From a virus, in IMG/VR virus record IMGVR_UViG_3300014501_000541, positions 1 through 54,311 of that record: 54,311 nt of DNA; one strand, written 5' to 3'. Below, piece after piece: positions 48,153 through 54,311 of the stretch. Position numbers and translations under genes: made by a program. The notes beneath the pieces are model-generated. The model was not told the origin of the DNA. It was given only the letters and a program-made list of their open reading frames with translations, and did no database searches. Positions within the stretch are counted from its first letter, which is position 1, and every line of letters starts with the position of its first letter.

Positions 48153-49442
48153 CTAGATACGCAAGGCCTGGGTGATGTGCTTTGCAATTTCGGTCTTTTC
48201 GGTGCCGGTGTTCGCTTTGGCCCATTCGATGGCTTTCCGGGCTGGGATTTCGTCGCCGTGAAGGTTGGGTCGGTCGGTCAGGATTACCGGCGGCGAGAGT
48301 TCGGGGTTGTTGTCGTTCATCGTCCAGGCGACAAATTGGTAGTTGGGAAGTTTCACGAGGGATTCGGCAATATCCTTGTCGCCGAAATTGACGGCGATCT
48401 TTTCAGAGTCATCGCCCGACACCCGGAAGGAAAAGATATGCGAGCAGTTTCCAAAAGCGATGCGGTCGTTAAATATGCGCCGGTCTTCGTCACGCATCTG
48501 CTGGGTGGTCTGCGTGGCGAAAAGGTAATGGATGCCGTACTTGCGCGATTCGGCGAGCATGGTTTCGAAATCAATGCCGTCGGTGAAGTTGTGGATCTCA
48601 TCCACGATGACGAGAAATTGTTTGGCGCGCTTTTTGCGGCGGAACGAAGCGAGATTGAGTTTCGAAAGGATGAGGGAGCCAAGGACTTTCGCCGGCCGCT
48701 CGCCCATGATGCCCTTCGGGACCCGGCACAAAAGGATTTTCTGGCGATCCATAATACGGACAAAGTTCAGGTACTTTTTCTGCGAAAGAAATTCACGGAG
48801 TCCCGGCCGCAAGAGTTCCTCGATCTTGTTCAAAGGATGCGAGAAGTTTTTCGCGCGCTCCTGGGGCTTCAAGTCTTTGAAATATTGCTGGAAGAAGTCC
48901 TGGACGAGCGGGTTTTCGCTCCGGGCGAGTAAGTTTTCAGCGAAGCCCGGCCGGGCGAGGATTTTATAAATATCAATGACGCTAGGATGTTTGGTAAGTT
49001 CGAGCACCGCATCGGTCGCCCCGCGAAGGATATGCGCCGTTTCCGGCCCCCAGCCCTTGCCTGCATGGGCCTCCATCAGACTCATAAACGCCTGTACGGC
49101 GCGTTCTCGGTCAGGATGGTCGAAGATACCGAGGTCGGGCGCGCGGTCGCTTTCCGGGTCGATATAGACGATATCTTTGAGCCGGTACTCCGGGATGTAA
49201 TTCAGGATGTCGAAAATCAAATCGCCGTGCGGGTCGATGACGGCAATGCCGATGTCACTGCGGATCGCTTCGACGATTACGTTGCGAAGGAGGGTCGATT
49301 TGCCGGTGCCGGATTTTCCGAGTAGCCAGCCGTGCCGAAACTGCCTGCGGTCGAGGTCGATGCTAAAGGGTTTTTCGCCGAAATTGGTGAGGGTGGTGCC
49401 GAGGTGGATGTTCATTCGCTGGTGGGGAGGAACGTTCTTCAC
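48153..49442 (-). CDS. VirD4/TraD-like (DUF87-type) ATPase 1
   Basis: The 429-aa ATPase has Walker A GKSGTGKST at 42-50, Walker B FLVIVDE at 276-282 and a TQTTQQM segment near 310 where the coupling-protein glutamine sits. The DPHGDLIFDILNYIPEYRLK stretch is typical of conjugative coupling ATPases and HerA/FtsK relatives. There is no clear transmembrane N-terminus. It would pump or move DNA. It shares the LPEHRLKD/IPEYRLKD segment and the overall plan with the ATPase at 51491, so the two are paralogs. It is the last gene of the cassette. Confidence 0.85.
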   Translation of the reverse strand: MKNVPPHQRMNIHLGTTLTNFGEKPFSIDLDRRQFRHGWLLGKSGTGKSTLLRNVIVEAIRSDIGIAVIDPHGDLIFDILNYIPEYRLKDIVYIDPESDRAPDLGIFDHPDRERAVQAFMSLMEAHAGKGWGPETAHILRGATDAVLELTKHPSVIDIYKILARPGFAENLLARSENPLVQDFFQQYFKDLKPQERAKNFSHPLNKIEELLRPGLREFLSQKKYLNFVRIMDRQKILLCRVPKGIMGERPAKVLGSLILSKLNLASFRRKKRAKQFLVIVDEIHNFTDGIDFETMLAESRKYGIHYLFATQTTQQMRDEDRRIFNDRIAFGNCSHIFSFRVSGDDSEKIAVNFGDKDIAESLVKLPNYQFVAWTMNDNNPELSPPVILTDRPNLHGDEIPARKAIEWAKANTGTEKTEIAKHITQALRI

Positions 49443-49635
49443 TTTTCGCGGGCGGAAGAATGACTATCCGTGCGCTAAAGCACTAGCACTCCCCCATCAG
49501 AGAACGAATCCCCGCCGTCCCGAGCTGTCTCCTGTCCTTCATCAGGACAGGGGCAGCCCAGAATGAACGGGGTTCCCGCGCTTTCGCGCGATTAGATTCA
49601 GTTTGGCATTTCTACAGGAGATGTCGAGGTGGGGA
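49443..49635 (-). other. Hairpin-rich gap in the ATPase cassette
   Basis: No ORF is supported. Two perfect hairpins are seen: CCTGTCCT-TCATC-AGGACAGG at 49531-49551, and a GCGCGAAAGCGCG-type stem near 49577-49590. Neither has a U tract. They could separate expression of ATPase 1 from the rest of the operon. Confidence 0.35.
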
Positions 49636-50298
49636 TTAGGGAATTTCTGGTTTGCCTGCTTCTTTCAACTTTTTGTTAAGGTCCGCTTTTCGCTTGGCGG
49701 TAAGGGCGGGCTGAACAAAATAGAAATCGAAAAGAGATTCCAGTACGTCAAGATTCCATTCGGCTTCGCCCGGTTCGACTGAAACTATGGAGCCTGTTAC
49801 TTTGCTCTTGATTTCATGAGCTGCGAAGTTCCCAATGTTGCGAACGGCGTGTAAGCCGTCCTGAATGTGAGAGGGAATCTTCCCTGCGTTAATCACCTCG
49901 TCAATTTGGTCAAAGAGGTCTTTGTTCTTGGTGGCGGCTTTATCACGGAGAATAGCCTGAAGATTGCGGCGGCTGAGAGCGGCACTAGCTTTAGGGCTAT
50001 CCTGCAGCACCTTACATGCTTCAGTGAAATCTTGCTTATACGGATCTGGAACTTCTGCTGGCACTGGGCGTAGGAAGCCTTGTGGATAGGCCATAAAAAA
50101 CTCCACTCGATCAGCGTACTGACAATCTCGTTTGAGAAAGATTATTGAATTGCCGCATTCTGGACATTGCTGATACTGGGCGATCCATATGCCTGGATAC
50201 GTAGTCCCGCCGGAGGGTAACCTGAGGATTGGTTGGTCAGCTATCTGGCTGGATTTGAAAGCGACGTGAATATTTACGCTACAATGCGGGCACTTCAT
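49636..50298 (-). CDS. Zinc ribbon plus DUF4145-like domain protein
   Basis: The 220-aa protein has CPHC (C3, C6) and CPEC forming a zinc ribbon, then a helical domain with GLHAVRNIGNFAAHEIKSKV. The last motif (R-N-x4-F-A-A-H) is typical of DUF4145, an HEPN-like domain found next to restriction and other defence genes. It is embedded in the ATPase cassette, so it may be a defence effector or a regulatory partner. It overlaps the preceding gene by 20 nt. Confidence 0.7.
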   Translation of the reverse strand: MKCPHCSVNIHVAFKSSQIADQPILRLPSGGTTYPGIWIAQYQQCPECGNSIIFLKRDCQYADRVEFFMAYPQGFLRPVPAEVPDPYKQDFTEACKVLQDSPKASAALSRRNLQAILRDKAATKNKDLFDQIDEVINAGKIPSHIQDGLHAVRNIGNFAAHEIKSKVTGSIVSVEPGEAEWNLDVLESLFDFYFVQPALTAKRKADLNKKLKEAGKPEIP

Positions 50299-50713
50299 AG
50301 CCCGGCAATGATATCAAAACGCTGGCCTTCCTAGCGCGTTGTTCTTTTTGTAGCTTTAGAATGCGCCCGCGATTTTTGAAATAATAGACCTTCCGCTTTT
50401 CATTACGCATCCGCCGCAGGCGTTCTGCTTTTTGAACTTTGATGCGATATCGTTTGTTTGCTTCTTGGTGACGCTGCCTGAAGGTCGGATCGTTCTTGTG
50501 CACCAAAGCGTATTGATGGGCTTCGAGGCGATGCTTTTCTTTATCAGCCGACCGTTGCCTTATTCGTTTTAAAGTCCAATACTTTTTGTTTCTTGGCGTT
50601 GTAAGGAGTCTGTCGCCATAGCAGATCGGGCATAAGGGCGAAAGGCTGGCGTTACGTTCTGTCCCACACTTATTGCAAATAGTAGTTGTGGTTGGGGTAT
50701 CGAGGTCCGTCAT
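50279..50713 (-). CDS. Zinc-ribbon, basic DNA-binding-like protein
   Basis: This 144-aa protein has CNKC and CPIC in the first 35 residues (zinc ribbon) and then a very Arg/Lys-rich helical region (RIKVQKAERLRRMRNEKRKV). That suggests nucleic-acid binding. It overlaps the replication-relaxation gene by 4 nt and is co-translated. No family with known function is recognised. Confidence 0.6.
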   Translation of the reverse strand: MTDLDTPTTTTICNKCGTERNASLSPLCPICYGDRLLTTPRNKKYWTLKRIRQRSADKEKHRLEAHQYALVHKNDPTFRQRHQEANKRYRIKVQKAERLRRMRNEKRKVYYFKNRGRILKLQKEQRARKASVLISLPGYEVPAL

Positions 50714-51564
50714 CCGGCGCGGAGAAATGAATATGCGACCTTTTGGTAATCTTTTGGCGTGAGGAATGAGAAAGGATCTTGTTCCGTTGAAAACCAGAAA
50801 TTGCTGCGCTTGATCGGTGTGGGATTCACGATGGTGCGGCCGTTGCCGTTGCGATACTCAGTAACCGGCTCGCCCGCTAAGAACTTTAGAATATTCTGCC
50901 GTGCTTCTTCCGTCCTAATCTGCGTAACAACGGTAAAGGTTTTGAAGTCTTTCCACTCGTCTTTGCATTGCTGGGTGCCGTAATACTCTTCGTACCGCTG
51001 ATATTTTTCGAGCAGCTCCTTGAATGACTTGCGCTTGTTCTCCAGCTCGAAAAAGTAGTAGGTGATCTTCCCTTCCCGCTTGATGGCAAAAACGTCGTCT
51101 GGCTTTACCGTGTGGTTGAGGTCGGTCTTCCGCCAAAAGAGTTCCATGTTATGTTGGCGGCACATCTCGACGACTTTCATATGGAACCGGGCGCGTTTGA
51201 TCTCGTGTTCGAGGGTGAGCGGGGAATGGTCTTTGATGAGTTCCTTGGGGTCGGTCCACGCGCAGTTTTCTTGCGCCCAGCACAAGCCTTGGAAGGTCAG
51301 CCCGCAGGCTAGGGGCAAGGTACCGTAGCCAGGATATTCGTCCGGTCGATACGAGATGCGATTTACAAGGCCGTCGCGGTCTAAAGCTGCGAGGCACCGC
51401 CGGAGGGATGCTTCATGGGTTGGGTTCGGCGCGGGATAGAGAAGCGAAACGAGATCTTTGATGGTGAGGCAGTAATACTCTGCGAGCGCTTTAAGAATCC
51501 TCTTCTTGAGGGCGCTTGCGTAGAAGATCTGGATCTTTTGCGTTGTCGTCGGTGTCGCGGACAT
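50710..51564 (-). CDS. Replication-relaxation family protein
   Basis: The 284-aa protein has a N-terminal winged helix (about 18-75: KKRILKALAEYYCLTIKDLV). It is followed by a restriction-endonuclease-like fold with VKPDDVFAIKREG (D156/D157) and YYFFELENKRKS (E175-x-K177), the PD-(D/E)XK-like pattern of this family. Such proteins are found in plasmids and integrative elements near FtsK/VirD4 ATPases and are thought to take part in replication or transfer initiation. It overlaps ATPase 2 by 74 nt in another frame. Confidence 0.75.
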   Translation of the reverse strand: MSATPTTTQKIQIFYASALKKRILKALAEYYCLTIKDLVSLLYPAPNPTHEASLRRCLAALDRDGLVNRISYRPDEYPGYGTLPLACGLTFQGLCWAQENCAWTDPKELIKDHSPLTLEHEIKRARFHMKVVEMCRQHNMELFWRKTDLNHTVKPDDVFAIKREGKITYYFFELENKRKSFKELLEKYQRYEEYYGTQQCKDEWKDFKTFTVVTQIRTEEARQNILKFLAGEPVTEYRNGNGRTIVNPTPIKRSNFWFSTEQDPFSFLTPKDYQKVAYSFLRAG

Positions 51565-52645
51565 CTTCCTTTGACTTAACCATAGGTTCGGTATCGTTAC
51601 CAGCCGATTTGTCCACAGTGAGTAAGCGGAGTATTTGGGCGTATCTTGCGCGGTTAAGGGGCTTGGGTTTTTTGGTTTTTAGCTCGTAGGTATTTTTTAG
51701 GGTGAAACAGTAGGCGCGGCCTTTCTCCTGGAACGCGACTGTCATCCACATCATGACGAGTTTCTTTTTAATGGGTGCGGGAAGATCGTCGGGCAATTGG
51801 TTCGTCATCGTAAGGCAGAGCTTGTATTTTCGGGCGCGGGTCATGATGGTTTCAAAATCATCGGCGGCGAACTTCAGAATTTCGTGCGCTTCGTCTACGT
51901 AAAGGTAGAAATAGGGACGCTTTGATTCGATTTCGATATCGGCGTTACGCCATACCCCCTGACGGATTTTGGAAACGATGAGGGAAGCAAGGAAGAAATC
52001 GGTAGGGGTGTCTTTGAGGTCTGCGAGAAGGATTTTGCCCGTCTGCACGATGTTAGGGATATCAATCGCATCTTTCGAGCGCTGGAAAAGGGTATGGAGG
52101 GAAGCACGGGCTTGGAATTTGAGCAGCCGGTGGATGGGCGTTTCAAAGTCCTTGGCTTTTGGGAGCGGCCGCCAGGATTCTTGTGTTTCCTCAGAGCACC
52201 GGCCGATTATTTTGCCAGGGTTTTTTACAAAAAGGTCGAGATCGAGAAGGCTAAAGTTCGCACCACTCTTATTTGCTTCCAAAAGCGTGGCGAGCATTTT
52301 ATAAAGCATGGGTTCGCCGACTTTAGCATCCCCAATGTCAAAAATCTTCACCATGTCGTCCATCAAGATTTCTTCTTCGTCTTCGTCGCGGGGCTTCAGG
52401 AATTCAATCGGCCGGATATATTTCCGCTTGGTGGAAAAATAAATAGTGTCTTTGAGGCGATGTTCAGGGAGGCGGGCGATGATAGGAGGCATGAGGTCGG
52501 CGGTGCAGTCAATAACGGCTACGCCACGACCGGCGCAGATGTCTTGCATGATGAGGTGGGTGAGGAGGGAACTTTTGCCGACGCCATGATAGCCGTGGAT
52601 ATACGTGCCGTGCGTCCGCTGGTCGGCATTGAGCTTGAGCTTCAC
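51491..52645 (-). CDS. VirD4/HerA-like ATPase 2
   Basis: The 384-aa protein has Walker A GYHGVGKSS at 18-26, Walker B FYLYVDE at 246-252 and TNQ at 281-283. The C-terminus is acidic and Lys-rich. It is shorter than ATPase 1 but is built the same way. It lacks a membrane anchor and might use the membrane protein encoded upstream, whose stop overlaps its start. Coupling proteins of this kind bring DNA to a transfer channel or segregate it. Confidence 0.8.
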   Translation of the reverse strand: MKLKLNADQRTHGTYIHGYHGVGKSSLLTHLIMQDICAGRGVAVIDCTADLMPPIIARLPEHRLKDTIYFSTKRKYIRPIEFLKPRDEDEEEILMDDMVKIFDIGDAKVGEPMLYKMLATLLEANKSGANFSLLDLDLFVKNPGKIIGRCSEETQESWRPLPKAKDFETPIHRLLKFQARASLHTLFQRSKDAIDIPNIVQTGKILLADLKDTPTDFFLASLIVSKIRQGVWRNADIEIESKRPYFYLYVDEAHEILKFAADDFETIMTRARKYKLCLTMTNQLPDDLPAPIKKKLVMMWMTVAFQEKGRAYCFTLKNTYELKTKKPKPLNRARYAQILRLLTVDKSAGNDTEPMVKSKEDVRDTDDNAKDPDLLRKRPQEEDS

Positions 52646-53247
52646 TGAAGTTTTTTAGCATCCCCCAAGTAGACATTCCCTTCGCCGAACTCCACTTCAT
52701 CCGAAGTGGGCTTTTCGACGCGCTCAATCGTGATATCGAGGGCTTCTTCGTAATTCTTGAGGTCGGGATTCGGGTGGCATGCGAGGATTTCTTTCAGTTT
52801 TTGTTCAACGTCGGGCGGCCTGAATTTCCAGCTTCGGAGGCGGTAGGTGATGATGATATCAACCCACGCAAAAACACGGAGCCTTGTTTGCTCCTGCCAG
52901 TCGTCGCGGATCTGTGCATATTCATTTCTCTTATCGAGGAGCTTGTCATGGACGAAAAACATGATGAGAAGAAAAAGCGGGGCTAAAAATAAGAAAGTCC
53001 AACCGTCGGAAACCCAACAGAGCAAGCCAATGAGGATGGCAATAGGAAGCGAAAGGAGTTTGATGGCGTGAGCGTACATCTCACATTTTTCTGCGCGATG
53101 GAGGCTTTGGTACATTTCGAGGAAATCGTGAAAATATACTTTGACAAAAGTTACGACCGCGATAGAGAAAAAAACGACAACGAAATACAGTACGACGATA
53201 ATGGCGCTCATCGTGAAATAGAGGGGGGAATGCCAGAGGTCACTCAT
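52642..53247 (-). CDS. Membrane protein with cytoplasmic helical domain, ATPase cassette
   Basis: Start chosen at the ATG at 53247 (201 aa); the longer 53400 reading runs through the inverted repeats and is unlikely. Hydrophobic segments lie at about 10-35 (MSAIIVVLYFVVVFFSIAVV) and 60-95 (LLSLPIAILIGLLCWVSDGW, TFLFLAPLFLLIMFFV). A basic-acidic helical C-terminus follows. The stop overlaps ATPase 2 by 4 nt. It may anchor ATPase 2 at the membrane, like the N-terminal part of VirD4. No ribosome site is visible. Confidence 0.6.
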   Translation of the reverse strand: MSDLWHSPLYFTMSAIIVVLYFVVVFFSIAVVTFVKVYFHDFLEMYQSLHRAEKCEMYAHAIKLLSLPIAILIGLLCWVSDGWTFLFLAPLFLLIMFFVHDKLLDKRNEYAQIRDDWQEQTRLRVFAWVDIIITYRLRSWKFRPPDVEQKLKEILACHPNPDLKNYEEALDITIERVEKPTSDEVEFGEGNVYLGDAKKLQ

Positions 53248-53254
53248 ACGAGGA

Positions 53255-53398
53255 GCCGCCCAGTCCTGCCGGTAGGCACTCGATAGAGCAAGCGGAGCGA
53301 CGGGCATCCTGACGCGATAGCCCGATAGGGTCATGTACCGGAACGATAGAGAGGAACATGACGGAAGGATGCCCGTCGGTAGGCGGGGACTGGGCGGC
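53255..53398. repeat. Nested inverted repeats near the right end
   Basis: The arms at 53255-53266 and 53387-53398 (12 bp perfect) enclose a second perfect pair at 53299-53310 and 53366-53377 (12 bp) and a third at 53330-53336 and 53356-53362 (7 bp). In RNA or single-stranded DNA this gives one long rod. CGATAG recurs at 53281, 53315, 53323, 53344, 53559 and near 53588, and CCCGATAGGG at 53321 and 53588. It could be an origin of transfer or replication, a regulatory RNA or recombination accessory sites. Confidence 0.6.
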
Positions 53399-53401
53399 AC
53401 A

Positions 53402-53425
53402 CCAGTAAGACCAGTTAATACCAGT
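53402..53425. repeat. Phased CCAGT repeats
   Basis: CCAGT occurs three times about one helical turn apart (53402, 53411 and 53421). Phased short repeats between an excisionase-like gene and the nested inverted repeats are candidates for Xis or integrase arm-type binding sites. Confidence 0.35.
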
Positions 53426-53430
53426 CTTTG

Positions 53431-53454
53431 CGCGCCTTTCGGCGCGATTTTTTT
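53431..53454 (+). terminator. Rho-independent terminator
   Basis: CGCGCC (53431-53436) pairs with GGCGCG (53441-53446), then A and seven Ts. It directly follows the nested inverted repeats and reads plus. It may end a structured plus-strand RNA that starts near 53250. Confidence 0.65.
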
Positions 53455-53511
53455 CGGTAGCTATAAAGAACATATGGCGATACCGAATAAAGCGGGCATA
53501 TAATACCACAA

Positions 53512-53600
53512 CCTCAACCCGAAAGGGTTGGGGGATTACAGGCGTTGCGCTCCTAGAGCGATAGCGTCTGCGCTTCTCATTAGCTTCCCGATAGGGAAGG
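53512..53600 (+). promoter_or_regulatory. Leader hairpins before the HTH gene
   Basis: Hairpins are CCTCAACCC-GAAA-GGGTTGGGG at 53512-53533 (GNRA-type loop) and CTTCCC-GATA-GGGAAG near 53585-53600, whose core repeats the CCCGATAGGG of 53321. They lie upstream of the excisionase-like gene and could be operator or attenuator structures. Confidence 0.35.
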
Positions 53601-53623
53601 GGAATTCACACTTGGAGACAGGT

Positions 53624-53833
53624 ATGGAGTCCAATGAGAAGTGGTGGTCTATCAGTGAAGTCGCATTTCGTTATCGGGTGAGCCGGGACACGATTATCCG
53701 GCGCGTCGAGGCTGGTTTTCTGAAGGCGCTCGTCATGCCTCGTATGGGGCGAAGGGGGACGCGGGTTTATAAGACCCGCTTAATCTCAGAGAGCGAACTT
53801 CGTCGGTTCGAGCGCGGGAATACGACTTCGTGA
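53624..53833 (+). CDS. xis: Excisionase-like / MerR-type HTH protein
   Basis: This 69-aa basic protein from the ATG at 53624 has GGAG 6 nt upstream. WSISEVAFRYRVSRDTIIRR is a MerR-like helix-turn-helix and the tail (SESELRRFERG) is typical of small excisionases. It lies next to attR, opposite the integrase at attL. In the excised circle the two are adjacent, so it is the likely recombination directionality factor. Confidence 0.7.
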   Translation: MESNEKWWSISEVAFRYRVSRDTIIRRVEAGFLKALVMPRMGRRGTRVYKTRLISESELRRFERGNTTS

Positions 53834-53839
53834 GGCCGA

Positions 53840-53872
53840 GGCCGGAGGACGGGAATCCTTCCGGCCTTTTTC
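53840..53872 (+). terminator. Rho-independent terminator after the HTH gene
   Basis: GGCCGGAGGA at 53840-53849 pairs with TCCTTCCGGCC at 53856-53866 with one bulge, followed by six Ts. Confidence 0.8.
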
Positions 53873-53885
53873 TTGGGGGGGGCGC

Positions 53886-54086
53886 GTGGAATCTGGGTTT
53901 AGGGTGCGACAGGTCGGTAGTGGGCCGGAGTTATTTGTAACGGAGTGGGTGGAAAACGAGAATCCCGGAAGGCCTAGTGCGACGATGACAGAAGGGGAAT
54001 TGCGGCAAGCTCTCCGCAAGACGAATCGGTCGGAGTTTGTGATCGATGAGATGATCGAAAGCGCGCGGAAGAGATATCAGTCGTAA
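53886..54086 (+). CDS. Small hypothetical protein near attR
   Basis: This 66-aa protein starts at GTG. FRVRQVGSGPELFVTEWVEN looks beta-rich and SEFVIDEMIESARKR is helical. It is the last gene inside the element. It is not an obvious HTH. Function unknown. Confidence 0.5.
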   Translation: MESGFRVRQVGSGPELFVTEWVENENPGRPSATMTEGELRQALRKTNRSEFVIDEMIESARKRYQS

Positions 54087-54188
54087 TGCGTGTACCTGTG
54101 GCGTACTTCAGAACCGCGTTTTCGGCGTTTTTCGATTTTTGAGATTCCTTAATTTTCAGTAACTTGCCTGTTATCAGTACGCCATTTT

Positions 54189-54213
54189 GGTTCAAATCCC
54201 ACCCTCTCCGCCA
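54189..54213. other. attR core (25-bp direct repeat)
   Basis: Exact direct repeat of 99-123. The upstream acceptor and anticodon parts of a tRNA are absent, so this copy is only the duplicated core left at the right junction. Confidence 0.93.
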
Positions 54214-54236
54214 TAATCCAGTCACTCCCCGACTGC

Positions 54237-54311
54237 TCAGTCCGCCTTTCGCCAGGTTGAGTCGGGATCGTACTTGGTCATAGCTTTCGCAATCGCGGCG
54301 GTCTTGGGGCC
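54237..54311 (-). CDS. Host gene fragment (C-terminal 24 aa)
   Basis: An open minus-strand frame enters from the right edge and ends with AMTKYDPDSTWRKAD and TGA at 54237. The rest lies outside the window. It is on the host side of attR. Confidence 0.45.
   Translation of the reverse strand, partial: GPKTAAIAKAMTKYDPDSTWRKAD

Noticed and set aside
49531-49551. Hammerhead ribozyme (CTGATGA on minus)
   Set aside because: The motif is inside a plain 8-bp hairpin loop; the GAAA core and third stem are missing.
53240-53509. Minus-strand 89-aa ORF and the long N-terminus of the membrane protein
   Set aside because: Both read through the nested inverted repeats and terminator; an ATG at 53247 gives a coherent protein.
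53281-53600. CRISPR array from repeated CGATAG units
   Set aside because: The repeats are only 6-10 bp with irregular spacing and no unique spacers of constant length.
53974-54225. Minus-strand ORF across attR
   Set aside because: It reads through the tRNA repeat on the opposite strand and opposes the coding frame of the small gene at 53886.

Overview
The window looks like a complete temperate siphophage-like provirus integrated in a bacterial tRNA-Ser(CGA) gene. A 25-bp sequence (tRNA T-loop through the encoded CCA) occurs at 99-123, as the 3' end of the intact tRNA, and again at 54189-54213. A tyrosine integrase lies just inside the left copy and a small HTH excisionase-like gene just inside the right copy. 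The distance between copies gives an element of about 54,090 bp; only about 100 bp of host sequence is visible on each side. The standard genetic code fits every gene. Many genes have AGGAGG-type ribosome sites; others appear to be leaderless. The Ser/Thr/Gly-rich secreted beta-repeat proteins, the many tiny zinc-ribbon proteins and the VirD4-like ATPase plus replication-relaxation cassette remind me of Patescibacteria (Parcubacteria-like) sequences. That host guess is an inference from memory, not a proven point.

Layout. 0.2-2.1 kb: integrase, a small hypothetical and a lipoprotein. 2.1-3.05 kb: no credible protein gene, but a dense set of nested stems, a multi-hairpin junction with a T-loop-like hairpin, and an 11-bp pseudoknot helix; I read it as a large structured non-coding RNA on the minus strand. 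3.1-8.99 kb (minus): lysozyme-like protein, zinc-ribbon microproteins, DUF932-like, MazG-like, HNH-like, metallophosphoesterase, then a lysis block (papain-like peptidase and two small membrane proteins). 9.0-18.1 kb (minus): tail and neck genes, including tape measure and a frameshifted tail-assembly chaperone pair. 18.2-22.0 kb: decoration protein, HK97-type capsid, and protease fused to scaffold. 22.0-29.4 kb: a block of secreted or beta-repeat proteins, including one of 1528 aa with a signal peptide. 29.4-34.8 kb: portal-MuF fusion and terminase subunits.

34.9-40.2 kb is mosaic: single plus-strand genes, each with its own promoter (a possible aerolysin-like secreted protein, an R-x4-H helical protein, membrane proteins), alternate with short minus-strand phage operons. 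40.2-45.4 kb (minus) is the early/recombination operon (SSB, PD-(D/E)XK nuclease, winged-helix and zinc-finger proteins), driven by a strong promoter just upstream of 45355. 45.5-47.1 kb (plus) ends with a free-standing primase zinc-binding domain. 48.2-53.2 kb (minus) is an unusual cassette: two paralogous VirD4/HerA-type ATPases, a DUF4145-like protein, a replication-relaxation protein and a membrane protein. It is followed by a 350-bp non-coding region with large nested inverted repeats before the excisionase-like gene and attR.

Working together: Int and Xis sit side by side in the excised circle. The minus-strand late operons build a capsid and a tail of roughly 85 nm (from tape-measure length). 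The plus-strand genes are candidates for expression in the lysogen. I found no DNA polymerase, replicative helicase or CI-like repressor, so replication and control must rely on the host or on unrecognised genes; the replication-relaxation/ATPase cassette is the main candidate. The large RNA and the transfer-like cassette are the two most unusual parts.
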